This document shows positions 18,147 through 27,801 of a stretch of DNA of 64,000 nt, in pieces. A program made the translations under genes and the position numbers. Below the pieces are notes generated by a model that ran no database searches, was not told the origin of the DNA, and saw nothing but the letters and a program-made list of their open reading frames with translations. Origin of the DNA: Bryobacter aggregatus MPL3 (GTDB taxonomy: Bacteria; Acidobacteriota; Terriglobia; Bryobacterales; Bryobacteraceae); the NCBI RefSeq assembly GCF_000702445.1, contig NZ_JNIF01000003.1, positions 1,178,001 through 1,242,000 on the forward strand, read 5' to 3'. How positions within the stretch are numbered: the stretch's first letter is position 1; each line of letters starts with the position of its first letter.

Positions 18147-19163
18147 TCAGTAGGAAGCGACCGATTCCACTCCGGGATCCTTCGAAGCCGATAACGAATC
18201 CGTCGCTTTTCTGCTGCGGGCGAAACGGCCCAGGAGATTCAGGGTTCGCGATTCAAAGGGATACAGCATCCGCCGCAACCATCGTTCGTAGAATTCCGTG
18301 AGCGCACTCTGCAGCGTATGCGGGGGACGCGAGCCTCGCCACTCCGTCCGATCCATGACCGCGAAGAACTCTCTGTCGGCCTCCGAAGCCAGATGATACA
18401 TCCACGGCTTCAAACGGCCCGAGAAGTGGATGATCCAGGCGTCGTTCCGATTGGAACTCTTCCGGTCGAGAAAGCGCGCCAGCCGCGGCTGTTGCTGCCA
18501 TCTGGCGTCCAGTTGCTTCCACTTGCCTGCCAACACAACATTCAACGCATCCTGATCATAATAACGAGCCAGCTTCCAGTTCTCCCCGGCAAAGGCCAGA
18601 GCCTTCTGCCCTCCCCCCATCCTCCGCCATAACTGCAAATCCACCAGCATGACGCCAGCGTTGAAATAAGGAGCATCGCCAGCAAGGCCGAGGCGTTCAT
18701 ACCCCGCCAGCCCGTCGTGGGAGGATACTTTCGGGATGAAGGGATCTACCGTCGCCGCAGCCACGGCGCCTTCGAGCGGTGTATCCCAAAGCTTGCCAAT
18801 GCAAGTCTGCACAACTACATCGGAATCCAGCAGGATGACGCGCTCCTCAACCGGGAGATAGGCCTGGAGGTTGATTCGCGCGTAAGTGAGCTTCGGGACG
18901 CGGCCCCATTCCCCCACCGCCCCCAGATTCCCATAATCCGGTGCGTGCCATCGCAACTCCAGACGCGGAAAGGCGGCTGCGTTGCGCCACGAATCCACCA
19001 GCTTCCTCTTGGTTGTTGCGAGGATTCCCCCATCGATCACAGTGAGCCGGACGCGGCGGTCCTCTTCCAAATGATCCAATAAGCTGCGCACCATCACGGC
19101 CAAAGGAAGTGCGTAGCGATCGTCAGCTAAGGTAATTACCTGTATCAGTTCGCGGCTACTCAA
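18147..19163 (-). CDS. Glycosyltransferase family 8 protein
   Basis: 338 residues. GT8 features are ITLADDRYALPLAVMVRSLL at the start, the metal-binding DXD in VILLDSDVVVQ near residue 112, YFNAGVMLVDLQLWR near 165, QDALNVVL near 198 and a C-terminal IHFSG(R)LKPW segment. These enzymes transfer hexoses from UDP- or other nucleotide sugars with retention of configuration, commonly in LPS core or capsule synthesis. No other sugar-polymer gene is adjacent, so the acceptor is unknown. The last 70 residues are basic and unlike the catalytic core. Confidence 0.85.
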   Translation of the reverse strand: MSSRELIQVITLADDRYALPLAVMVRSLLDHLEEDRRVRLTVIDGGILATTKRKLVDSWRNAAAFPRLELRWHAPDYGNLGAVGEWGRVPKLTYARINLQAYLPVEERVILLDSDVVVQTCIGKLWDTPLEGAVAAATVDPFIPKVSSHDGLAGYERLGLAGDAPYFNAGVMLVDLQLWRRMGGGQKALAFAGENWKLARYYDQDALNVVLAGKWKQLDARWQQQPRLARFLDRKSSNRNDAWIIHFSGRLKPWMYHLASEADREFFAVMDRTEWRGSRPPHTLQSALTEFYERWLRRMLYPFESRTLNLLGRFARSRKATDSLSASKDPGVESVASY

Positions 19164-19350
19164 GATTCATCCCCGGTAGATCAGATTTTTACAAGCGACA
19201 ACTAAGGTATTACCGAAGCTAGCATTTTGGAATCGCCGTGACTGCACCTCCTGTTATTTTTGAGGAATAAATAATGTGAAGAGAGATTCTGGAAAGCCTT
19301 CCGGCAGGCGCTCCTGGATAGAGTGCTACGATTTATATATTCTTGCTACC

Positions 19351-20154
19351 ATGATCCGCCCTGTCCAAACCCTCTCTCTCACCTGTCTGCTCAGCGCCAG
19401 CCTGATGGCCCACGATCTGTACATCATGCCCGACCGCTTCCGCGTCACGGCCAACACGACACTGGAAGTAGGCTTCCACAATGGCGATGCCTTTCCAGCC
19501 AGTGAGGTTGCACCCCGGGTGGAGAGGTTGCAGAATGCGGAGCTCCACAAGGGCGCCAAGGTGATCCCGCTCCAAGGCCTCCGCGTGGCGGGCAAACGGA
19601 CTGTCGGCACCGTTGCGATTCCGGAAGGGGATGGCAATCTGTTGCTTGGAGTGCGCACGGTCCCGAACTTCATCCAACTTGCGCCGAAAAAATTTACCGC
19701 TTATCTCACGGAAGAAGGCCTGCCCGAAATCATTGCCTGGCGTGAGAAAAACGGAGAAGCAAAGAAGCCCGGCCGCGAACGCTATACGAAATTCGCAAAA
19801 TCGCTGCTCCGCTCTGGAGCTGCCGATGACACCTACCGGCAGGCATTAGGGTTCACGATCGAGATCATTCCGGAGGCAAACCCCTCGCTGCTCAAACCCG
19901 GGGCGGTACTCCCGATCCAGGTGCTGCTCCGAGGCAAACCCGTCGCAGGGCTCCAAGTGGAATCGGCCTGGGCCGAGAACGGAAAATCGAAAGTCACCGT
20001 GGTCGGCCGTACCAATGCCGAAGGACGCATCGAGGTGCCTCTCACCAGCACGGGCAAATGGCGTTTGCATGCGCTACAGATGGAACGCTGTGCAGAACCC
20101 GCTATCGCCGACTGGGAAAGCTCCTGGGCCAGTCTGACCTTCGAAGTCCGTTAG
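19351..20154 (+). CDS. DUF4198-family exported protein (NikM-like)
   Basis: 267 residues. A signal peptide (LSLTCLLSASLMA) is followed immediately by HDLYIMPDRFRV, the N-terminal His-containing segment typical of DUF4198. The C-terminal third is an Ig-like repeat (GRTNAEGRIEVPLTSTGKWRLHA). Related proteins sit with nickel or cobalt ECF transporters as periplasmic metal-binding domains, but no transporter is nearby, so metal uptake is inference. The frame opens at 19276; I chose 19351 because the signal peptide begins there. The stop overlaps the convergent PIN-TRAM gene by 4 bases. Confidence 0.78.
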   Translation: MIRPVQTLSLTCLLSASLMAHDLYIMPDRFRVTANTTLEVGFHNGDAFPASEVAPRVERLQNAELHKGAKVIPLQGLRVAGKRTVGTVAIPEGDGNLLLGVRTVPNFIQLAPKKFTAYLTEEGLPEIIAWREKNGEAKKPGRERYTKFAKSLLRSGAADDTYRQALGFTIEIIPEANPSLLKPGAVLPIQVLLRGKPVAGLQVESAWAENGKSKVTVVGRTNAEGRIEVPLTSTGKWRLHALQMERCAEPAIADWESSWASLTFEVR

Positions 20155-21203
20155 ACTCCCGTCGCTGCGGTTTCTTTGCCCATATGCTTCGGGTCGTGGA
20201 CGGCGTGGGTGCGGTCATCGAAGCGGCCAAAGATCATCTTGCCCGCCGTGGTTTGCAGCACGCTCGTCACCGAGATATCAATCGTTTTTGAAATCATCCG
20301 GCGGGCGTTGTCCACCACCACCATCGTTCCATCATCGAGATAAGCAACCCCCTGGGTGGGCTCTTTGCCTTCCTTGAGGATGAAGACCCGCATCAGTTCG
20401 CCCGGCAGAACGACAGGCCGCATTGCGTTGGCCAACTCATTGATGTTCAGCACCGGAACTCCGTGCAATTGGGCGACCTTGTTCAGGTTGAAGTCGTTTG
20501 TGACAATCTTGCAGTCGTACATCTTGGCGAGTTCGATCAGCTTCAAGTCGACTTCTTTTACGAGCGGAAAATCGTCCTCGACAATTTGGATGTGCAGATT
20601 CGGCATCTTCTGGATGCGCTGGAGGATGTCGAGTCCGCGCCGCCCACGGTTGCGCTTCAGAGAGTCACTCGAATCCGCCACCATTTGCAGCTCGCGCAGC
20701 ACAAACTGGGGAATCACCATCACCCCGTCCAGAAACCCCGTCTCCAGCACGTCGGCGATCCGGCCGTCGATAATCACGCTGGTATCGAGAATCTTGAAGG
20801 TGGATCCATTCTGGGACTTTGCCTCACCAAACACGCCTCCCAGGGCGGAGAGGTTGAGCAGGTCGCCTTTGTTGGCTCCCGTCGCAAGCCCCACATAGCC
20901 CATCAGAAGCAAGGTAGCGATCTGGAGAAAGGGAATGGTGGAAGAGGAATCAGTGACCGCCTGCCGCAGCACCATCGAGATCAGGAAGGCGCCGAGAATC
21001 CCAAGGATGGAGCCGATGGCTGCGCCAATCAGGCGCTTGAGACTCATCCGGCGGAGACGGATTTCAAAGAGAAGGATTGCCGAGCCGAGCACGACACCGA
21101 AACCGGCGGCGGGCGCGGGGGCCAATTGAAGTGGCTGGAAAAACCAGGCACAGAGGGCAAGCAGTAAAACGAATAGGCAGCGAATCAGTAAGAGGTCGAA
21201 CAT
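20151..21203 (-). CDS. Membrane-anchored PIN-TRAM domain protein (YacL type)
   Basis: About 350 residues. Four hydrophobic segments in the first 130 residues (from MFDLLLIRCLFVLLLALCAW) precede a PIN nuclease domain with acidic residues in KILDTSVIIDGRIADVLETG, KLIELAKMYDCKIVTNDFNL. A TRAM domain follows (GVAYLDDGTMVVVDNARRMI). The family is predicted to cleave RNA at the membrane. The frame extends to 21272, but that start lies inside the terminator hairpin of the upstream gene, so 21203 is preferred. The protein ends with a short basic tail. Confidence 0.85.
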   Translation of the reverse strand: MFDLLLIRCLFVLLLALCAWFFQPLQLAPAPAAGFGVVLGSAILLFEIRLRRMSLKRLIGAAIGSILGILGAFLISMVLRQAVTDSSSTIPFLQIATLLLMGYVGLATGANKGDLLNLSALGGVFGEAKSQNGSTFKILDTSVIIDGRIADVLETGFLDGVMVIPQFVLRELQMVADSSDSLKRNRGRRGLDILQRIQKMPNLHIQIVEDDFPLVKEVDLKLIELAKMYDCKIVTNDFNLNKVAQLHGVPVLNINELANAMRPVVLPGELMRVFILKEGKEPTQGVAYLDDGTMVVVDNARRMISKTIDISVTSVLQTTAGKMIFGRFDDRTHAVHDPKHMGKETAATGV

Positions 21204-21256
21204 ATCGAGAACCGACGGGTGCCCTATCGATACTGGCTTGGGACGCGAAAACGGCG

Positions 21257-21287
21257 AAACCCGGTGCCTCATTCTAGCACCGGGTTT
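21257..21287 (-). terminator. Terminator-like hairpin after the RRM gene
   Basis: AAACCCGGTGC (21257-21267) and GCACCGGGTTT (21277-21287) form a perfect 11-bp inverted repeat with a 9-base loop. It lies 55 bases past the end of the RRM-protein gene and just upstream of the PIN-TRAM gene on the same strand. Confidence 0.75.
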
Positions 21288-21341
21288 CTATCTATAGATA
21301 GGTCGATATGTTAGCGAAGATAAGAACTGTCGAAACAGTTA

Positions 21342-21890
21342 CTAGAGGGCTTTTGCTAACTCTTCTGCGAAAGCACTGGTGCCGGAGCGGGCGCCACTGC
21401 GGCGCTTGGCGCTGCGATCGCGATTTGCGGCGGCAGCTGCACCACTTGCGGCAATCCGGTCGCCCATCGGAGGACGGTCTCCCATGGGGGGACGGTCACC
21501 CATCGGACGATCGCCAGCAGGGCGATCCCCGGCCGGGCGAGCGTCGCCAGAAGGACGAGCACCGAATGCGGAGCCGTCACGACGACGGTCTGCACCCATG
21601 CGGCCCTCAGGGCGGGAGCCAGGCGGGCCAGTGCGGCCCTTGGGGGGTTGCGCCGGATTAGCGCGAAGAAGCTTGTCCTCAAGCGGAGCACGGTCAAACC
21701 GGCGAATGATTGACTGCATCTCTTCCCCGTTTGGGGCCTCGATGAAGGCAAAGCCTTTGGATTCCTGGGTCTCTGGATTCCGAATCACTTTGATGGAATC
21801 TGCTACCAGAGCTTCGGCATTCAACCATGACTGGATGTCATCGGCTGTAACCCAGGTGGGTAGATTGCCAAGAAAAACGGTAAAACTCAT
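21342..21890 (-). CDS. RRM-type RNA-binding protein with Gly-Asp-Arg-Pro repeat tail
   Basis: 182 residues. A single RRM occupies about 1-80, with RNP2 VFLGNLP and RNP1 KGFAFIEA. It resembles the small glycine-rich RNA-binding proteins of cyanobacteria and other bacteria. From about residue 85 the protein is low-complexity and basic, with repeated GDRP and MGDRPP units, and it ends in a short helix (TSAFAEELAKAL). It probably binds single-stranded RNA in the cytoplasm, the tail adding non-specific RNA contact or self-association. It is a single-gene unit with its own terminator. Confidence 0.86.
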   Translation of the reverse strand: MSFTVFLGNLPTWVTADDIQSWLNAEALVADSIKVIRNPETQESKGFAFIEAPNGEEMQSIIRRFDRAPLEDKLLRANPAQPPKGRTGPPGSRPEGRMGADRRRDGSAFGARPSGDARPAGDRPAGDRPMGDRPPMGDRPPMGDRIAASGAAAAANRDRSAKRRSGARSGTSAFAEELAKAL

Positions 21891-22033
21891 TCGTGGGGGC
21901 GTCTCGCTAACAGGGATTGTGACGAAGGTTGCTTTGGGGGATTGCAGTCGTCAGGCAGTTTCTATCGTAGCACCAAAAACGAAAGGACACAACGAAGATA
22001 CAGAGATTCTCCCTAAAACGCACGAAAAGCAAC

Positions 22034-23164
22034 TTAACTCAGGCGTTTTTGCAAGCGCCATGCGCCGATCGCGATGAAAATCACCGTAAGAATCAGGAGT
22101 GCCAGGAAGGCATTTCCCATTTCGGACACATTCTGGCCGCGTAAAACAAGATCGCGTAGCATCTGCATCGTCCAGGTGGCCGGAATCAGCGCGCTTGCCG
22201 CCTGTGCCGCGGCCGGCATGCTGGCACGGGGAAAGATCATCCCTGACAGCAAGATGGAGGGCAGGAAAACAAAGTAGGTGAGCTGCAGCGCCTGGGCCTG
22301 ATTGCGCGCCTCCGCCGTGAGGATGAGCCCCAGCCCTAAGACAGGCCCCTGGAAGGCCAGCAAGGCCAATCCAATCCCCCAGAAGCTTCCAAGAATGGGA
22401 ACGGCAAAGACCAGTTGCAGGAGCAACATCAGAAAAACAGAGATCCCAAGCCCAACCACCGCGCAGGCCAGCAGCTTGCCCGCGATCAAAGAGCCGAGGC
22501 TGAGCGTGGTGATGCGCAGTTGATCGAGCGTCCCCCGCTCGCTTTCCTTCGCCATCGATAGCGCCACCAGAAGCAGCGTGGTGGTCTCGCCCAGCAAGGC
22601 GGCGAGGGCGGGTACGAAGAAGTTCGTACTGCGGCCCTCCGGGTTGTAGAGCGTCTCGGCCTCGAAGCGCAGCGGCTGCGGCGCATTGGGATCACCTGCC
22701 GCGGCGATCGCCAACCCTTGCTCCAGCCCGATCGCCTTGGCCGCAGCCAGCGCCTGCCCAGCGAGAATCGGGTCTGTTCCCTCCACCCAAAGCTGTGCCC
22801 GGCCCAGCCCGGTGGGGATTCTGCCATAAAAAGCGTCACTCGAATACTGCGGTGGAATCTGGAGGGCAAACTTACACTCCCCACGGCGCAGCAATTCGCG
22901 GAGCTCCGGATCTGCGGCTGTACGGCTGCGCACCCGAAAGACCGGCGAGGCGGCCAGCCCAGCGACCAGCGCGCGTCCATATGGCCCCTGATCGAGATTC
23001 TCCACCACGGTAGGCACCGCGCGAATCCTGGTGTCCAGCGCCGTGCCGAAGAGCAGAAACGCGCAAACCGGAACCACGCAAGCCAGTCCCAAGGTGTAGG
23101 GGTCGTGCCAGAGGTGCTGGAACTCTTTCCCGGCAACAGCCAGCAGTCCCGACCAGAATCTCAT
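22034..23164 (-). CDS. ABC-2 type transporter permease (YhhJ/YbhR-like)
   Basis: About 376 residues starting MRFWSGLLAVAGKEFQHLWH. One N-terminal helix, a long periplasmic part (about 50-180) and five C-terminal helices give the ABC-2 layout. The core motif SERGTLDQLRITTLS precedes helix 2, and LLSGMIFPRASMP is a typical ABC-2 segment. With the overlapping ATPase and membrane-fusion-like genes it forms a small exporter like YbhFSR/YhiI. The substrate is unknown. The start was chosen by the ATGA overlap with the ATPase stop; the longer frame to 23188 would begin inside that gene. Confidence 0.88.
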   Translation of the reverse strand: MRFWSGLLAVAGKEFQHLWHDPYTLGLACVVPVCAFLLFGTALDTRIRAVPTVVENLDQGPYGRALVAGLAASPVFRVRSRTAADPELRELLRRGECKFALQIPPQYSSDAFYGRIPTGLGRAQLWVEGTDPILAGQALAAAKAIGLEQGLAIAAAGDPNAPQPLRFEAETLYNPEGRSTNFFVPALAALLGETTTLLLVALSMAKESERGTLDQLRITTLSLGSLIAGKLLACAVVGLGISVFLMLLLQLVFAVPILGSFWGIGLALLAFQGPVLGLGLILTAEARNQAQALQLTYFVFLPSILLSGMIFPRASMPAAAQAASALIPATWTMQMLRDLVLRGQNVSEMGNAFLALLILTVIFIAIGAWRLQKRLS

Positions 23165-23796
23165 CGCTGCCGCCCCTGCTCCAACCAAACCCGCATCGTG
23201 CAGCGGGCCGCCTCATCCTCATGATGCGTGCTGAGCAGCACCGTGGCGCCGCGCGCGGCCTCCTCTTCGAGGATCTTCCAGGCATAGTGCCGGGTGGCCG
23301 CATCAAGCCCGGCCGTCACTTCATCAAGCAGCAGCACGGTGGGGCGATGGGCCAGCGCCACAGCAAAGGCCAGACGTTGCTTCCAGCCCTGGGACAGCGA
23401 ACTGGCGCGCTGCCGCCTCCGGGAGGCCAACTCAAAACGATCGAGCAATTCGTCCATCCGCGCAGCCAGCAACAAACGGCTGAGGCCATAGGCCTGCGCA
23501 AAGAATCGCAGATTCTCCTCGACGCTCAGATCCTCATAGAGAGCAAACCGTTGCGCCACATATCCGATGCTCTGCCTGGCTTCCTTCTTCTGCCCGGGCA
23601 GCCGGTATCCGTTGACCGCAACCCATCCCGTACGCGGCTGGAGCAAGCCGCACAGAATCTTGAACAAGGTCGACTTGCCCGCCCCATTGCTCCCCAGCAA
23701 CGCAGTCAGGGTGCCGGGCTCAAGCTGGAAATCGATCCCTTCCAGCGCAGGCCGGTTGCCGTAGTGATAGGACAGAGCTTCTACCCGGATGCTCAT
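23161..23796 (-). CDS. ABC transporter ATP-binding protein
   Basis: 211 residues. Walker A is GSNGAGKST near residue 37, the signature is SLSQGWKQRL near 133, Walker B is VLLLDEVTAGLD and the H-loop is LLSTHHEDEA. The signature differs from canonical LSGGQ. It energises the adjoining ABC-2 permease. Both ends overlap neighbours by 4 bases, marking one translationally coupled three-gene unit with the fusion protein upstream and the permease downstream. Confidence 0.9.
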   Translation of the reverse strand: MSIRVEALSYHYGNRPALEGIDFQLEPGTLTALLGSNGAGKSTLFKILCGLLQPRTGWVAVNGYRLPGQKKEARQSIGYVAQRFALYEDLSVEENLRFFAQAYGLSRLLLAARMDELLDRFELASRRRQRASSLSQGWKQRLAFAVALAHRPTVLLLDEVTAGLDAATRHYAWKILEEEAARGATVLLSTHHEDEAARCTMRVWLEQGRQR

Positions 23797-24455
23797 CGCG
23801 CCGTCACCGCCACCAGCGCCACCCGGCCATAGGGCTCTACAAAATCGCCGGGATGGAGGTCCAAGACAACGATTCTGCCAGCACGCGTGGCTCGCACTTC
23901 GTTGTCGCCCACCAACTGCTCAAAGCGGCGCCTTAGTTCCTTTTCCTGGCCATCCTCGAGGGAGAGACTCGCCAGTTGCTCGGGCCGCAGTGCTCCCAGC
24001 CGCTGCTGCACAAGCACGCGCTTGCGCTCAGCAGCACGGAGACGAGCCCGGTTCCCCGGCGCCGGGTTTGCCTCCTGCGCCGCAAGCGCATCCGCATACT
24101 CCTGCTCTGCCGCTAAGCGATCTGGATCGGAATGAAGAAGCGATTGCCAGGTTTGCAGAGGAACCCGGCTGAGCAAACCGCGGAGCGTCGCGAGTTGCTC
24201 CTGCGAATTGCGGAGAGAGGGTTGGGAACGGAAGCGCAGCAGGCTCTGGCCCGTCCGCAACTCCGCGCCCTGCTGCACCAGAACTTCCGAAACCGTGCCG
24301 CCGAGGGTGGCAGACACAACAGACAATTCTTCTCGAGCGAGCGCCGGCGGCGCCAGAGCCTGTGCAGGCTCCGCCGAAAGACGGAGCAACCAGAAGGCTC
24401 CGAGCCCGACACTTCCCACCAGAATTACCAGTCGCGTCAGTTCCCTCTGCTGCAC
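23793..24455 (-). CDS. Short HlyD-like membrane fusion protein
   Basis: 220 residues, short for the family (usually 300 or more). A membrane anchor (VILVGSVGLGAFWLL) is followed by a lipoyl-like half (SVVSATLGGTVSEVLVQQGA), a coiled-coil hairpin rich in Leu, Glu and Arg, and the second lipoyl half (VRATRAGRIVVLDLHPGDFV). The beta-barrel and membrane-proximal domains appear to be missing. It probably links the ABC-2 exporter to the periplasm or outer membrane. The start is GTG, whose G is shared with the TAG stop of the SBBP gene upstream. Confidence 0.78.
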   Translation of the reverse strand: MQQRELTRLVILVGSVGLGAFWLLRLSAEPAQALAPPALAREELSVVSATLGGTVSEVLVQQGAELRTGQSLLRFRSQPSLRNSQEQLATLRGLLSRVPLQTWQSLLHSDPDRLAAEQEYADALAAQEANPAPGNRARLRAAERKRVLVQQRLGALRPEQLASLSLEDGQEKELRRRFEQLVGDNEVRATRAGRIVVLDLHPGDFVEPYGRVALVAVTAR

Positions 24456-27400
24456 TACTCTTTACGCCTGACAGAAATCATAGCCGCATTGCTGGCCTGA
24501 CCTCCAATCGTGATCACCACCGGATGTTCTCCGCTTTCCAGTTCCGGAATCCGGACATTGGCCTGGCCCAGCGCAATATTGCCGGGTGTCATGCCGACAA
24601 AATCCGGGGTCACCGGCTTGCCACCGATGGTCACCGAATAGGAGGCAACCGGACGGGAGAGCGGCACGCCGGCGGCGGCCCCACTGGCAACCGGAACATC
24701 GAGAGCCCCCTGCCCGGTGAAGTAAACCAGCATCAGCTTCGAGACGCCCACGGGATTCTCCGGAGTGTTCAGACTCACGCTGCCATCATCCGCAACGTTC
24801 TGAGCAACGGCCCGGTTTCCGTTGTAGAGAAAGATGCCAGGCGCGGCCGGAAGCACCGTAATCGGGAACGGAGCCGAACTGACGCCATTGCGGATCACCG
24901 TCACCGTTGCGTTGCCAGGAGCCACTTCAAACGGAATCTGCAGATTGATCTGGCCATCGATGACAAACAGCAGCGGCGCATCACTATTGTTGATGCGCAC
25001 CCTCACGCCACCGAGGGTGGCCGGGAGCGGCACGGCCGTCGCATCGGCTCGCGCCGCGCTCAGATTCGAGCCGCCAATTGTCACCCAGGAGCCGGGTGCA
25101 ATGGGGGCGAGGAAGCTGGCGCCATTGACGACACCGCCAATCACCGGCACGGCTCCAGCCGGCTGCACCGTGATGTTTGCCGTCAGAGCAGGCAGCCCAG
25201 CCACCGTGGCCGTCAGCGTTGCCGTGCCGGCGGCGCCCAGAGTCGCCTGCACGGTCGCCTTGCCTTGGGCATCGCTGGTCGCCGCACTCGCGCCGAGCGT
25301 TGCGCCAACAGCCGTGAAGGAGACGGGGACACCGGCCAACGGTGCATTGGCCGCATCGCTGACCAGCACCGTCACCGGCGTGACGCCGCCCGTCACGCCT
25401 GCCGTCGGAATATCAACAAAGCTCAGCTTGGCGGGAGAGCCAGCCAGCTTTCCGCCGAAATCAAACTTCGCAAAGAACGCATCGCCGCGTGGAAAGAGGC
25501 TGGCCGCGCCCCCATAGCTGGCCTGGACCGGCGAGGCGGTCGTGAGATTTCCCGACATCGTGACGCCGCCGACATAGATATTCCGCGCCGAATCGATGGC
25601 AAGCGACATACCGATATCGTCCGCAGAGCCGCCAAAGAACGACGAGTACAGCAGCCTCCCAGCCGCATCGAGCTTCAGCACAAAAGCATCGCCGGTATTC
25701 ACAGCCCCCTCTGCTCCAGGCCCCCCAACCGCAAGCCCCTGCCCGCCGAAGCCGGCAAAGGTCTTCTGCAGCGCGTCGGCGCTGACTGGAAACTCCGTCG
25801 ACAGCGTGTAGCCGGCCAGATACGCATTGCCATCGGAATCCACCACCACCTCGGAAGCCGCATCATCCCCGCTGCCACCGAGATAGGTGGAGTACACCAA
25901 CGCAGAACCGCTGGGATTCAGCTTGGTCAGAAAGGCATCGCCGTCCCAGGAATCCCCCCCTTTCCCCGCGCACCGGCGCCGCCATAACGAGTTTGCAGCG
26001 CAGCAGCCGTGGTAGGAAAGTTGGTCGAGCGGGTGCGCCCGGCAACATAAGCATTTCCCCCTGCATCGACCGCGATGCTGAACGCGGTGTCGCGATAGGA
26101 GCCGCCAAGATAAGTGCTGTAATCCGCCATCCCCGCCGCGTTGATCTTCATCACCCAGGCATCGTCGGCAGCCCCGTCATAGCTGGAGCTGCTTTCCACC
26201 ACTCCACCCTTGGTCTGGTAGGCCCCCGGTGTGGTGGGGAAGTCGCTTGAGTAGGTGCCACCGGCAACATAGATCGCGCCCCCCGTCCCGAGCGCCACGC
26301 CACGGGCCATGTCATGGCTCTTGCCGCCGAGATAGCTTCCGTAGACGAGCGCCGTGCCCGTCTCATTAAAGCGGGCGACAAAGGCATCCCCGCTGGGATT
26401 GGTGGCGATATTTGCGCCCCCCCGGAAGGAGCGGGATATGGCGTTCGCGGTGGTGGGAAGATTCGTGGAATTCGTATCCCCCACAATCACGGCGCTTCCA
26501 GTGGCGTCTACAGCCAGCCCCCAGGCCATTTCGTTGCCGCTGCCGCCGAGATAAGTGCTGTACAGAATCTTGTCGCCGCTGGGGTTCAGCTTGAGAAGAA
26601 ACGCATCCCCGCGGCTATAGAAGGTGTCGGCGATGCCGCCGCCATAGCGGGTCTGATAGGCGCCAGAGCTGACCGGGAAATTCACCGATTGCGTGCTGCC
26701 GGCGACATAGGCATTGCCCGCTCCATCAATCGCAAGGGCAGTGGCGACATCATCGGCGCTCCCGCCGAGATAGGTGCAATAGACCAGCGCCGTGCCCGCG
26801 GGATTGAGCTTGGCGATAAAAGCGTCCCCGAAGCCAAAGAAGGCATCGCTGGTCACACGCCCGCCGAAGGAGGTCTGCAGCGGCGCAGCGGTCTTGAAGT
26901 TTGCCGACGAGGTAAAGCCCGCCATGTAGAGCGATCCGGTGGCGTCCACCTTGAGGCTCAAAATGCCGTCATTATTGTTCCCGCCAAGAAAGGAGGCATA
27001 GCTGAGCGTCGGATCGATGACGAGCCGCCGCGTCCGGTCATAAGCGCCGAGCGCGATGGCGACATCGCCGCCCGGCAGAATGCGATAGGAGGCCTCCACC
27101 TGCGAGCGCACGCCGTCCTGCTCCTGATAGGCCACAGGAAGCTGTTGCCGGAACGTCTGTCCTGACGCCCCAAACTGCAACTCGCCCGCCGCCGTCAACT
27201 GCGCTGGGCCCGCTCCTTGGAAGCGCAGGCGCACCCGGGAGGGATCGGCTCCCGGCGCCACCACAAAGTCGTACTCCAGCCGATTCTGGGAGCCGTAGTA
27301 AACAAGATCAATCCCCGGATAGATGGCGGAATAGCGCAGCTTGCCATAGGTTGGGATGTTGCGGCGCCAGGTCTTCTCGTCTTTCCCGAGAAAGTAATTC

Positions 27401-27657
27401 GCCACGCCGGGCAGCTTCTCCAGCGCGGCCGGAGTTCCCATCCGGGCGCCGGGAAAGCTCATGGCCAGTTGCCCGCTGCCCTTCCGTAAGGTGAGGAGAG
27501 AACCGGAGGAATCAAGCTGTACGGTGTAGCCCGCTCCGCGGGCGACATAATGCACGCCCGGTCTTGCCTGCCCTAAATTTGGCTCAAAGCTCATCGGCAA
27601 GTCTATGCCCGCAGCTGAGCAGAGAACTGTTCCCAAAATCAAGAATGTGAAACGCAC
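24455..27657 (-). pseudogene. Exported SBBP-repeat beta-propeller protein with TIGR03437 C-terminus, interrupted by a frameshift in a G tract
   Basis: One gene of about 1067 codons read in two frames. The first part (25927-27657, 576 aa) has a signal peptide, an N-terminal domain (MSFEPNLGQARPGVHYVARG) and SBBP repeats such as LVYCTYLGGSADDVATALAI and GNAYVAGSTQSVNFP. It ends early after GARGKGG. The second part (to 24455) resumes with DSWDGDAFLTKLNPSGS in the other frame. It continues with further repeats, a Big-1-like domain (VLVSDAANAPLAGVPVSFTA) and a Solibacter-type TIGR03437 end (GSWVTIGGSNLS, INLQIPFEV). The break is at seven Cs on the plus strand (25954-25960); eight would restore the frame. 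A sequencing error, mutation or phase variation are all possible. Confidence 0.82.
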
Positions 27658-27801
27658 GTTCCTCCTCCCAAAAAACCTTATCGGAATCCTAGCAGTCCTC
27701 CAGTCGCGGCGAAACCCTCATTCGTGACACAAAAACGAAGCCAAAGTATTTTTATTGAAAGAGTGCGGTGGACCGATAAGGAGCCACAGTGAGACACGCT
27801 C

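Noticed and set aside
21470..21545. Short tandem repeats as a CRISPR-like array
   Set aside because: They are in-frame GDRP codon repeats of the RRM protein tail with no spacers.
24362..25987. 541-codon plus-strand frame over the SBBP gene
   Set aside because: Arg/His-rich composition typical of an antisense shadow; the minus strand carries recognisable repeats and TIGR03437.
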